From: Acanthochromis polyacanthus | Lineage: Eukaryota; Chordata; Actinopteri; Pomacentridae | Assembly (NCBI RefSeq): GCF_021347895.1 | Contig: NC_067131.1 | Span: 32,211,411-32,275,410 of the forward strand | Length of the DNA stretch: 64,000 nucleotides | Reading direction: 5' to 3' | Part shown: positions 42,841 to 53,939 of the stretch, in pieces | How positions within the stretch are numbered: position 1 is the stretch's first letter | How the letters are laid out: each line of letters begins with the position of its first letter | The notes under the pieces: model-generated | Database searches by the model: none | What the model saw: the letters and a program-made list of their open reading frames with translations, nothing else | What the model was told of the DNA's origin: nothing | Translations under genes and position numbers: made by a program

Positions 42841-45726
42841 GTCTGCAAGTCCGCTCAAAAATGACACCAACCACTCATGGTGCCATTGCCTAAGCTTCAT
42901 GTGCAATTTTTTTTTCTTCTTTGTGACTGTGACCATCACCTGTCCTCATGGCAAATTAACCTATCATGTTTATTTCAAGCTGTTTTCTACATTATGACAT
43001 TGAGGGCTGTGCACACCCAAGTGAAACATAAAACAAACACAGGACAGACAGAAAGGTGAGGCATAGACAGTGTTCTAAGAGAAAAGGTGCATTTTATTCG
43101 TTTGTACTCTTTAATTCACACCTTAAAACCATTTACAAATCTAAGACCCTTCACAAACACCAAATACGACAAAGTCCCAACTGGATCAATCATGAAGATG
43201 TCAGGAGGCCACAAGAAGGATAGATAGAGCAGAGTGAGATCCACAGACACTAACCCAGCAACCTCCACTGACTCAGCAACCGGAGGAACACACTATTGAG
43301 TTTTGGTAGGTGCCGGTGTGGTGGGTCTGGCATGCATGAAAACCTCCACCAAAAGGAGGGAGCTGTCCCCTCCAGCCCAAGGAGGTCCACCCAGCCCCCC
43401 CGCAGGAGCCACCAAGCGGAGACCCAGCCCAGGAGCCCGGAGCGACCCCCCCCCCGACACAGCCAGAGCCCCAAGGCCCGCACAGCAGAACGGGCCATAG
43501 CGGACCCCCACGGCGCCCCACCGGCCCACAGCCCCACTTCCCCCACGACCACCCGCCCCCACAACCCGGCCCCCCCACACCCCAGACCCCAAACCCCCGC
43601 CCCCCCCACCGTCCCAACCCCCGCCCCCCCCACCGTCCCATCCTCCGCCACCCACCCACGCCACCCCCCTCCCCCACCATGCCGCCCACCCACAACCCAC
43701 CCCCAACACCCCCCCGCCCCCCCACCAGGCCACCCCCCCACCCCACCCCTCGCCCAGCCACCCCACCCCACCCCATCCAACCACACCACCCCTTCCACAC
43801 CCAAATCCGGGAGGCCACCCGCTCACCGGAAAACAGCACCAAGGGACCGGGCAACGGCACCGAAAGGGCAGATGAGCCCAGCCCACCTCCGGCCGCCCAG
43901 AGAGACGTGACCCTGAGGGAGGGAGGGAGGGAGGGAGGGAGAGGAAGGAGCACCAGGGGAGGCGCAACAACCCAGGCCCTCGGGCCCGGCAGGGAGAAGC
44001 CCCGGAGATCACGCCAGTAAAACTATTGTGAGTTACCCTGTTACTGAGTTCACCAGTTCCCCAACTGGTGAACACTAGCCCTGCACCGTGTAAGTGACCC
44101 ACCCAAGTGTATATACAAGTATGTGTGGTGTCTTAGGATTGGGGGGTCGGTGAGGCAGAGCACAGGGTAACGAAACCCCCCCTCAGTCCCACCGCAAGCC
44201 CAAAATGTGAATGTGTATGTGGTGCGTTAAAATTGTGGGAAGAAGTGTCAGGGTGGGGGCATAGACGGGGGGGCCACAGCACAACACTGCACTGGGGCCT
44301 ATCCCGTCGAATGACGTCCCACCCCATAACCACCCACCCCCCAGGTAGTGTGGTGCATTAAAATTGGAGGGGAATTGTGGAGTAGGAATAGTACCTCTCC
44401 ACCCCCCCCCCCCCCAAGGGATGTGTTGTGTGCCCTATGTGTATATTTACAAGTTGTGTTGTGCGAAGCTTGTGAAGTGATTTAAGAGGAGCGATCAACG
44501 GGGCCCCACCCAGCCAGGCGGAGGGAGGTGCGCGCGCGCCCAGTGCCCCCCCATACACCCCCCCACCCCAATCCCCGACCCCCCACCCCCCCAGCCCCGG
44601 CGTCCCAGCGGGCAGACGGCGCAGGCCAGGCCAGAACGCCCCCGCGCACCACACCCGGTCCCCTCCCCCTACCCTCCTCCCCCTCAGCCCCCCAAGCCCC
44701 CCACCCCATCCCACACCCGCCCTCCCATCCCACACCCATCCCCCGCCCCACCCCCCAGGGGGAGGGCGGAAGGCAGGAGAAGGAGGGGGAGGAGGAGACG
44801 ACAAGAAAGGAGAGGACAGGCAGCAGAGCGGGAAGACGAGGGGGAGGGAGGAGGGAGGGGGCGAGGGAGAGGGGACAAGGAGGCGGAGGAAGACGGGAGG
44901 AGGGAGGCGAGGGGGGAAAAAGGCAAGGAGGAGGAGGGGGAGAGGAGAGGGTACCACGGGGCACCCAGAGACCCACCAGGCCGGAACCGCAACCGCTAGC
45001 CGAAGAGCAACAGGCCATGCCGGAACAGCGCCGCCCCGAGCCCCCGGGCAACACCCCCGCACAGCACCCGCCGCGGGCACCGGGAGACGGCCGAGACGCA
45101 TTGCGACCCAGCAGAGACCCGGGGGGCAGCGCCCGATCCAGACGGCCGCCAGGCCACCACAAGCGCCAAGGGAACCACGGGAGGCCAACGACACCACACA
45201 AAGCGGTCACCCCCATGAAGAGAACACGACAGGCGACCCAGCCCGACCGGGCGCCAGACCCAAACGACCGCCGGGCCGCCACCCACGACATTTTTAGTCG
45301 CAGATGGCGACCCGGCGGGCGCCCAAACCAGGCACCCGACCGAGCCGAACCGCCCACCATGCCCCCCCACAGAAGCAGACACCCCGCAGGACGCCACCAG
45401 CCCCCCACGACCCCCGGCCCCCGAGGCGACCCGGCGCCCGCCCAAACAGAGCACCGCCCGGGGAACAAGGCCAACCACACCGAGCCACAGGGGACAGCAC
45501 CTGGAAGATTAGCCAAGCATGCAGTAACACCAAGTTAGCCATTCATGCATATAGACAGAGGATCCTGGGGAGTTGTTGACTGTAAGTTGTCGTCGATACG
45601 GCCCGCTTGATCCTGCTGACAGCGACTGGGTTCCTAACTGAAGACAATCATTAGTTACACAATGCCAACATACATAAGCAGCAACATATATTGGGGTGAT
45701 GTGGTGGTTCTCGCTAACAGGCAGAG
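42841..45726 (-). other. LINE 3' UTR with 2.3-kb extremely GC-rich, strand-asymmetric tract
   Basis: From about 43320 to 45530 the plus strand is dominated by CCCCACCC-type words, so the LINE RNA would be G-rich with many GGG/GGGG runs able to form G-quadruplexes. At 43910-43960 and 44760-44970 the asymmetry flips to G/A-rich on the plus strand. All six frames stay open for long stretches here, which is a composition effect. I see no domain in any of them. Confidence 0.8.
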
Positions 45727-48700
45727 TCAGGTTACCAGGTTTAAGTTAAGGGAGTTAACATACGGTGACCATGTTTGTATAAAATTTAACAACTGATTTT
45801 TATTTGAAGCAGAGATTTTCTCCATTGAAATGTGATTTATTAGGAGGTTCAACCAGAGATTAATGTTCAGAGATTGCTTATTTTTCCAGTTAACAAGGAT
45901 TGTTTTTTTGGCAATGGCGAGGGCTACAAGTAAGGATTGAGATTGTTTGCGTGGTAGGTCCGTTGTTGTTAAGTCGCCGAGTAAACACAGACTTGGAGAT
46001 AGAGGAATCCTGCAGTTTAAGATAGCGGAAAGTTTTTCTGAGACGTTGGTCCAGAAAATTTTTACGGGGGTGCACAGCCATAGAGCATGAAAATAAGTAT
46101 CAGCAGTGTTCTGGGAGCACTGGAGACAGATGTCGGAGTCGGAGAATCCCATTTTGTTCATCATATATTGAGTAATATGTGTTCTATGGAGGATTTTGTA
46201 TTGGATGAGTTGTAAGTTTGTGTATTTTGTCATTTTAAATGCATTATCGCAAATTTGAGTCCAGAAGTCTGGTTCCGGAGATATAGATAGATCTAACTCC
46301 CATTTAGAAATAGGTAAATGTATTGTATCAGTGCTTAAGAGTAACTTATATATTTTAGAGAGCGTTTTAGTTGTTGTCAGAGAAAGCTTTATGATTGCTT
46401 CAGCTAATGCCGGCGGCCGGAGCGTGCTTTGAAGTGTTGGGATTCTTTTCTTAATATTTTTAACTTGAAGATAATGTAAAAAATTCCCATTTTTTATTTT
46501 GTATTTTTGAAGCAAGTTTGTATTTGACATGAACGTATTATCTGAAAAGAGGTGGTGGAGATGTGTGATTCCATTCTGCTCCCAAACAGCTAAATGGAGC
46601 GGCTGATTGTTAACTTGAAAATCAGGATTGTACCAAATGGGAGAAAACTTACAGGGCTCCAATTTAGAGTTTGCAATTTCTAATGCCTTCCACCAAGTGG
46701 TCAAGGTGGAGGAAATCATTGGGTTTTTAAAACAGTTATGTCGTTTGATGGATGTTGTAATAAAGAATATGTCTGAAAGTTTGATGCTATTGCAATCCTT
46801 CTGTTCTAATTCTAACCAACAGTTGGCATCTCCGGTAGGTTGTGTCCATAGAATAAGATATTGTAGCTGGTTAGCTAAATAATAATGCATAAAATTTGGT
46901 GCTTCTAGACCTCCTTCGGCTTTACTTTTCTGAAGAGTAGATAGACTGATTTTTGCTTTTTTATTATTCCAGTAGAATTTTGTGATAGCCGAGTCCAGCG
47001 ACTGGAACCAGTTGGACGTTGGTTTGAATGGAATCATTGCAAAGAAGTAATTTATTTTTGGTAGGATTTTCATTTTGATAGTAGCTATTCGTCCCATAAG
47101 AGATATAGGGAGATTGTTCCAGCGCTGTAGGTCATTGGTGATGTTATCCAGTAATGGGGCAAAATTTAAGTGAGTTAATTCAGATAATTTAGGTGAAATT
47201 TTTATGCCTAAGTATTTTAAGTTGCCTGTAGGGAAAGAGTAGTGAGGGTCCTGGTCTGCAGGACTCCATGAATTTTCTGTGATTGGAAGTAATGTTGATT
47301 TTGTCCAATTTATGGAATAATCTGATAACTCTGAAAATTTAGTTATTAAATTAAATACTTCCCTTAATGAAGTAGCCGGTTCTTCTAAATAAAGTAATAT
47401 ATCATCTGCGTATAAATTAATTTTGTGTTCTGTTGCCCCAGAGCGGATTCCTTGGATCCTGACATCCTGGCGCACAGCTGTTGCCAACGGCTCAATGAAT
47501 ATCGCAAATAACAAAGGAGAGAGTGGACAGCCCTGTCTGGTGCCTCTCTGTAAGGTGAAAGTCTTTGAGGCGATTCCATTAGTGGTGACAGTAGCTTTGG
47601 GAGAATCATATAGTGCTGATACCCAGTGAATAAATGACTCTCCAAAGCCAAGCTTATTTAGAACAGCAAAGAGGAAGGACCAGTTAACTTTGTCAAAGGC
47701 TTTTTCTGCATCCAACGATATGATAACTGCCTTTTTGTCCTGCCGCTGTGACATGTTAATCAAATTTAAGAGCCTTCTTACGTTGTTGGTAGAGTGTCGA
47801 CCTTTAATAAAGCCGGTTTGATCATTATGTATAATTGTTGAAATTACTGTCTCCAGTCTAGATGCCAAGGCCTTTGCAATAATTTTAATGTCGGTGTTAA
47901 TTAGTGATATCGGGCGATAACTTGACGGAAGGGTCGGGTCTTTATCTGGTTTTAATAAAAGTTTAATTGCTGCTGTGTTCATATGAGGCCGTATGTGACC
48001 GCTGGTTTTAATTTCTGTTACTAATCTAAAAAACAGTGGAGCCAGCGTTGACCAGAAGTGCTTCAGAAATTCAGCCGGAAAACCGTCTGGACCTGGTGCC
48101 TTACCATTAGGCATACTGTCTAGAGCACTGGACAGCTCATTTATGGACAGTGGAGCATCTAGGATATTTTTATGTTCAGTAGATAACTGAGGCATATTTA
48201 AACTACTGAGAAATGCCTCAATATGCTCAGGGTTGGGTTTGTTATTTTCTGAATACAGATTCCAATAATAATTGTAGAAAATATGATTAATTTCTTCTGG
48301 TGATTGCGTATACTCACCAGTTGTCCCTTTTATCGCCGTTATGAGAGATTTTTCCCGATTGCGTTGGAGTTGGTTTGCAAGAAATTTGCCTGATTTGTTA
48401 TTATGCTCAAAGTTGTTGTAGCTCAATTGTTGTATTATGAACTCGGTCCTTTTGGATAACATCTCATCTAGCTGTATTTTTGTATTTTGTAATTCAGTCC
48501 ATATCTGATTATTTGGGTTTGTTGTATATTCATCAGTTAGTTGTTTAATTTTATCTTCTAGATCTTTTTCTAATTTTTGATCTTGTTTCTTTTTATACGA
48601 TGAATATGATATAATTTTACCTCTAAGTACTGCTTTCCCTGCTTCCCAGAGTAAAGATGGAGATGAGTTTGGGGAGTCATTCATTTCCAGATAGTCTGCT

Positions 48701-49502
48701 CACTCTCTCCTTATGATCTTATCGAACTCTTCATCTTTTAACAGTGAGATGTTAAAACGCCATGTCGGAGGTGGTTTAAAGGTGAGGTCAGTTTGTAAGG
48801 AGAGGGAGACTGGTGCATGGTCACTGATAATAATGGGGTGTATTCTTGTAGAAGTTTTCTCAGTAATAGAATTATTTGTAAGAAAAAAATCAATTCTTGA
48901 AAATGATCGATGCACCGAGGAATGGAAGGTGAATTCCTTCTTTGTTGGATTTTTTAGTCTCCAGCTGTCGCCAAGGCCAAAATCATCCATATATTCTTCT
49001 ATTACTTTAGCAGATTGTGATTGCCTTGTACGTGTTGTGTTATTGGAGCGATCTACTGATGGATTTAGGACTGTGTTGAAGTCTCCTCCAGTGATAACAG
49101 TTGAATTTGCTGTTAAATCAGATAGTTGAGAGAAAAATGAATGAAAAAAGGGTCATCATTATTAGGGGCGTACAAATTCCCAATCGTATATTCTTTATTG
49201 AATATAGTTGCCTGGATAATAATGTATCTGCCTTCTGAGTCAACTATTATGTCATTTAAAGTAAAAAGTAGCCTCTTATGAATAAGTATAGAGACTCCTC
49301 TTTGTCTACTGTTATAAGAGGCAGAATAAACCTGATTGAAATTTATGCCAATAAGTAATTTTTCTTCAGATTTTTGTAGATGGGTTTCTTGTAGGAGACA
49401 AATGTCTGCTTTTAATTTTGAAAAATGGTCTAAGATTTTTATTCTTTTTGCCTGTGAGCGAGTGCCACACACATTCCAGGAGACCAGAGTTAGTTTATGC
49501 AT
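45727..49502 (-). pseudogene. LINE ORF2: endonuclease and reverse transcriptase, two lesions
   Basis: It starts MHKLTLVSWNVCGTRSQAKR, an AP-endonuclease N-terminus (SWNVxG), with DICLLQETH and, after the frameshift, VITGGDFNTV and IISDHAPVSL. One frameshift lies at about 49135 in a T-run, and one TGA at 48698-48700 (after KIIRRE). RT follows from residue about 420: NGKAPGPDGFPAEFLKHFW, VIISLDAEKAFDKVNW (Asp), RGTRQGCPLSPLLFAIF and INLYADDILLYLEE (YADD at 47401-47412). The C-terminal module LIQYKILHRTHI with CLQC...H...C closes at the stop 45727. Length of about 1258 codons is normal for Tx1/L1 ORF2. The 985 codons after the TGA are fully open. Confidence 0.9.
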
Positions 49503-49970
49503 ATAGACAGTTTAAGTTCAGCCTTGGATGTAGATCTATGTGAGCTGCTTACTGATATTGGCATGTTATGAAATAAACTCAGTCTGCTGATAACGTTGGA
49601 TGGGTGTATAGCAGGGTTTGAATCTATGATGGGTGTGGATAACAAGACTGTAAAACATGTCAAACGTGAGCACAAAAAAACAAAGAACACTGGTGCCTCG
49701 ACATATATAACACACAAAAGATTTACATAGGGAGTTTGTGTGGGGGGAGAGGGGAGGTGTGAGTTTAGGTGGTTAGGGGAAGTAGAGGGAGGGGAGGTAG
49801 ACAAAAAGGTGAACAGAAGGGGGTCAAACATAAAACAGTGAGCCATTATTATAAGTAGCCATAGAGGGATTAAATACATATACATATATACATACCTTCA
49901 TATATATACACACAATATATACATTATTTTATAGTAAATAAACAAAGCTCTTTCGTTTCACCAGTACTGA

Positions 49971-51268
49971 TCAGAACAGCCAGGGAGTGGTATTGGGGTC
50001 CCGGTACAGTTGGCCGTCGATATAAAGTTTATCTACAACCAAAGTAGACCGTTTACCCTTCTGCCTGCTCTGCTTCAGTATGGGAAACACAGCCCGATCT
50101 CACGAGGATTCGTGAAACTGTCACGTAAATTTTTGTTTCGGCTTCGTGCGCACCAACACGATTTCGTCATGTTTTTCGTGCCGCTCACCACGAAATGCGC
50201 ACCAATGTATTTTAAACGGCGGACTTTTCGTGCCACTCAGAACGTATTTCAAAAGAATGTGTATATTATATTTTTAATGTAAAACCGCGGCGAATCCAAC
50301 GCTATATTTTGCATGACATCGTCCCTAAACATAACCCTAACCATAATCCTAACCATAACCTAACCATAAGCCGGTGGTACACTTACCAATTTGCATAGGA
50401 ATTTCAAGAATGTCCGGCGGCCGGCGGCCGCAAACACAATCACACAAGCAGTATACGCCGATGGACAGCTTAGATCGTCATGAATCCGCCGGTATAAACC
50501 ACTTTCAGATGTGATTACCACAGCGAAAAACATTTCGTGGTGAGCGGCACGAAAAACATGACGAAATCATGTTGGTGCGCACGAAACCGAAACTAAAACT
50601 TACGTGACAGTTTCACGAATCCCCGTGAGACCGGGTTGGGGAAACAATACCTTCCGCCGCTCGTTGATCTCTCTCGGGAATTGATCGTTCATTCCGAAAG
50701 AGGTCCCTTTAAGCTCCCGTCCTTTACTTTTAACTAATTCTTTCTGTTTAAAATGTTCGAATTTAGCGATAATAGGACGGGATTTATTGCTTCTACGGGC
50801 TCCGAGCCTGTGAACGCGGTGAAAGGAAATATTATTCACCGTTTCCTGGGGAATTTTTAAAGCCGTTGTCATAAATTTCTTAATTTCTGTCTCCGGATTA
50901 TCTGTGGTGCTTTCAGAGATTCCTGAAAATATTAAATTGTCCCGCATACTACGGGATTGGACATCCAGTACAGTTTCTTTAAGCGCTTTATTCTCCCTTT
51001 TAATCGTTTCCAGCTCGGTTGTAACTGCGGAAAAGTTAGAACGTAGTTCCGCGTTGTCCAGTTGGAGCTCACTTACCTGTTGATAGGCATTCTCCAAACT
51101 TACCTTCAGGTCTCGAATCTCGTCGCGGAGGACGCTGAGAACATCTAACTTTTTATTTATAGACTCCAGGACATCAACCGGGACGTCCGTTGTAGCTAGG
51201 TCGTCAGTATCAGTCGAGGAATCGTTTTTCCTCTTTTTAGACGGATTGTCGCGGTTCGGGTCTTCCAT
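49971..51268 (-). pseudogene. LINE ORF1 (coiled-coil RNA-binding protein), split by a MITE
   Basis: The likely start is ATG at 51268 (MEDPNRDNPSKKRKN). A heptad-like region runs through VDVLESINKKLDVLSVLRDE and LQLDNAELRSNF to about residue 110. An RRM-like part follows (SMRDNLIFSGIS, ISFHRVHRLG, RPIIAKFEHFKQKELV), as in L1 ORF1 proteins. The MITE at 50090-50638 interrupts it after RKVLF. Beyond it the same protein resumes with LVVDKLYIDGQLYRDPN and stops at 49971. Subtracting the MITE and one 8-bp duplicate leaves 741 nt, exactly 247 codons. Confidence 0.87.
50090..50638. mobile_element. Complete CAACCCGGTCTCAC MITE, hAT-like, 8-bp target duplication
   Basis: The ends are inverted for about 115 bp (CAGCCCGATCTCACGAGGAT left; CAACCCGGTCTCACGGGGAT is the inverse of the right). 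The exact duplication GGGAAACA flanks it (50082-50089, 50639-50646). The interior holds degenerate 'cctaaccata' repeats and no gene. Fragments of the family are at 18259-18640 and 33335-33420. Confidence 0.93.
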
Positions 51269-51540
51269 GACGCAGTTGTAAAAATATCCGTCGATAAATC
51301 GCTCGAGGTCCTCCACGGTGGGTGGCGCTCCAAATCCGCAGTTCGAGTAAGGAAATATCAATAATTAAATGCAAGTAATGCGGTGATTAAATTTAATTTT
51401 GTTTCGAGAAAGAGCTAAGACTACTGAATTCTATTTCAGCAGCAGGGCGCCGCCATGTTGTATTCCGAAATCTCACTGGCAGTCTCGCGAGAGTCACAGC
51501 ATAGCCTCAGCTCACACACCTTTCTGCCTTCAAGAATTCC

Positions 51541-51915
51541 ATTTACAAGGGAGGTGAAGTATGTACTCACATCAGTTTCTGTGTTGTCAGTTGTTGTGTC
51601 ACTAAGGCAGACACTTGGGGCCTCAGGAGAAATAGCTGGCGGGCGCCCCACATCACCAGCTAATGGGCTAATGGGACATGATGACTTTTCTTTAGCTCAC
51701 AAGTTGAGATAGGCGACCGAAACACGGTATCTAAACTCAATGAAGCTATCAAAACAAAAAACGTGGGTGGTTATGGTGAGCTAACTCACTTTACTGAAGG
51801 CTAATCTAGCGGCTAATGTGGCTAACGTTTGCTTCTGGCGTCAGAGACTTACAAAGTTCAGCAGAATTACGCTTGGCGATCTTTCACAGCAGAAACATCC
51901 CACCGCTGCCACCAG
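51541..51915 (-). other. Outer Gypsy leader with PBS and a short gag/protease remnant
   Basis: The primer-binding site is at 51914-51896 on the minus strand. Codons at 51715-51541 read SVCLSDTTTDNTETDVSTYF then TSLVNGILEG, which join to the protease at 42806 when the LINE is removed. Only about 370 bp lie between PBS and this point, too little for gag, so gag is largely deleted. Confidence 0.6.
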
Positions 51916-52511
51916 TGTAAGCATCGTGGGTGTTTGGGGTGCATACAAGAATCACTCCGGACACATTCTGTATCTTGTCAGAACTTCTAGTGAGCTCCAG
52001 CAACATACAGACATCAGCTCTAGCCATCCAGCTCCTGCTCTCTCTCTCCCTTCTTTCCTCTATCCCTATATCAACCCTCTCCTCTCTTCACAGTGCCCCC
52101 TAGTCTCACCACCATGTCTTTAAGCTCATATACTGCATGTGCAACTAACGGCACAAACACAATGAAGAACTAGACAAGCCCTCAGTAGATGGCAGAACCA
52201 CGCCCAATGGCCCTATCACTCAACAAGACATGTGCTAAGTGACCCCTGTGACCTTGACCTGCTGACCTCTAACTCCACAACTGAGCAGGGGACCTTGGAC
52301 CGATCTTCAGTGCCAAGTTTGATTAAACTGACTTCAGCACTTGCAGAGATATCTGAACGGACATACACACATACATACTTACCCAGCCAGCCAGATACCG
52401 AAGCGAATGCAGTAACCCTGCTGACGTACATGTCAGGCATGGTTAATAAATGTGTCCAACATCACAACATTTGTCTAACGTACTAACTGCATATTCATTC
52501 TCATTCTTACA
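51916..52511 (-). repeat. 5' LTR of the minus-strand Gypsy
   Basis: It begins TGTAAGCATCGTGGGTGTTT and ends CATTCTCATTCTTACA (plus-strand reading) and matches the LTR at 26642-26986. An interval of about 285 bp (52162-52445), absent from the other LTR, looks like a separate insertion with GACCTTGACCTGCTGACCTC. Confidence 0.7.
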
Positions 52512-52515
52512 CCAA

Positions 52516-53939
52516 CCAGAACCTCTGAGCTGCTGCGCAAGAAACCTGAGGGCTTAGACATGTTCATATAGAATCAGAGGTTCACAGGAGATCAGCAGGA
52601 ATGAAATGACCACCTGCAGCATGAGATGCTTCATTTTTATTTCTTTTACATTTCAACGTGGAGGTGACTTTATTTTCCACAGTGGAAAGTGCTTTAAATT
52701 CAGAAGCACCTGATTGATCTAACCGGTCTGACCGATTCTGATCGTCCTACAACCTAGAACACTTAACAGCAAGTCATCTGCAAAACTCTTCACCTGCTGC
52801 AGGGGAAAGCTGTGATCTCATTGCATCGGTGCTTCTGCAATGGACCAGTCCCATGTTCTTGAACATGTTCATAAAATGTGTTCCAGAGTTTAGTTTGAAC
52901 ACTCACTCTGCATCCATCTTTCTCACACTAAAACATCAATGAGGGATCAACAGTTTAAGTTGTGGTCTTCTATATCTCAGAAAACTACCAGAAACACCAA
53001 CAGTTCATTCTAAACTCACACAGATTATATTCAAAGTTTTTTTTAACACAAAATGAAACACAAACTATATGGTGACATCCGATGTTTGCTGTTGGTGTAA
53101 AACTGTAAAGACTGGATGTAGCAGCAGAGTTTTGGAGTCAGCTGGGCGACGTGAAGAACCTTCTACCGGACTCCAGTCGACCCCTGAGGACAGGAACCAG
53201 GACAGAAGATCAGAAGGATGAAGATGAAAAGCAAAAACTGTTCATGTTGGAGCCCAGTAAACCAGTAAAGACATGATAGCAGCTATCAGCTCCGTAAGCA
53301 TGAAGGCAGGAGGTTTGCTAAAGGTTTGTCGGAAAACATGCTGGAATATTGACATTAACTGTGAAACTATGAACCTGGATTAGATGTCTTGTTCATTAAC
53401 AGTTTAATTCCATAGTTTAGCTTTAGCTGACTTATGCTAATGTTGTTTGGGCATCCACATCTAATCTACACAAATCTTCAGATTTTTCTTTGGGGGGGGT
53501 ACTGTTAGGACATTATTTCTCACGTTCTTCTGATAAAAGACAAGCTGATCATCTCCATTTTCTTGTGACGAAACAAAATAAAGCCTGTCCATGTTCCCAC
53601 AGAAAGCCGTTTTCCAGCAGGAACTTGCGTTTTTTTTTTTTGAGGTGATCCGATTAGAGGAACTGTCCACGTAGAACCACTTTTAGAAGTCCCTACTATC
53701 CCCAACAGGAAAGTTCTCTACACATTCTAACAGAACAAATCTCTATCGTTCAGTTTCCTACATTGAACTGGAGTTCTGCACACCGAGTTCACGGTGAAGC
53801 GGTTTGATCTACAGCCGAGGCTGAAACGGACAACTAGGAGGCCAATCCTGGAAACACTCACCTGATCAGGAATGTTTTAGAGGAACAGACCGGAGTGTTT
53901 TAGAGGAACAGACTGAGTGGTTCCTGGTTTGTTGTGGTC
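52516..53939. other. Downstream flank of the racgap1-like gene, no gene recognised
   Basis: Probably 3' UTR and flanking sequence. AATAAA-type words occur on both strands. A poly-T/A and G-run pair near 53495-53640 is simple sequence. Confidence 0.35.

Larger units (their letters stand above)
42824..51523 (-). mobile_element. Full-length Tx1/L1-clade LINE, 8.7 kb, with poly(A) and 17-bp target duplication
   Basis: The direct repeat CTGCCTTCAAGAATTCC flanks it exactly (42807-42823 and 51524-51540). A 17-nt poly(T), i.e. poly(A) on the sense strand, is at 42824-42840. Sense order on the minus strand: short 5' UTR (51523-51269), ORF1 (51268-49971, split by a MITE), spacer, ORF2 (49502-45727) and a 2.9-kb 3' UTR. 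It inserted into the protease region of the outer Gypsy. Confidence 0.93.
26642..52511 (-). mobile_element. Composite: minus-strand Gypsy element expanded to 26 kb by nested insertions
   Basis: LTR copies at 26642-26986 and 51916-52511 share both ends (TGYAAGC...CATTCTTACA) and long inner blocks. The tetranucleotide CCAA lies directly outside both LTRs (26638-26641 and 52512-52515), as a 4-bp target duplication would. On the minus strand a primer-binding site (TGGTGGCAGCGGTGGGATG) follows the 5' LTR at 51914-51896 and a polypurine tract (AGGGGGGGACAATG) precedes the 3' LTR at 27000-26987. Pol pieces on the minus strand at 42806-36441 fill the expected order. RNase H, the integrase zinc domain and most of gag are missing. 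That all interior blocks were inserted into one copy is inference; separate copies brought together by recombination are possible. Confidence 0.65.

Noticed and set aside
43250..45579. Long overlapping Pro/Arg-rich and Gly/Trp-rich open frames
   Set aside because: All frames are open because the sequence has few A/T-rich stop codons. The region is the LINE 3' UTR, and no frame has a recognisable domain.
50325..50375. CCCTAA-like repeats suggesting an internal telomere
   Set aside because: The words are degenerate ('cctaaccataa'), few in number, and lie inside a MITE defined by its own ends and target duplication.
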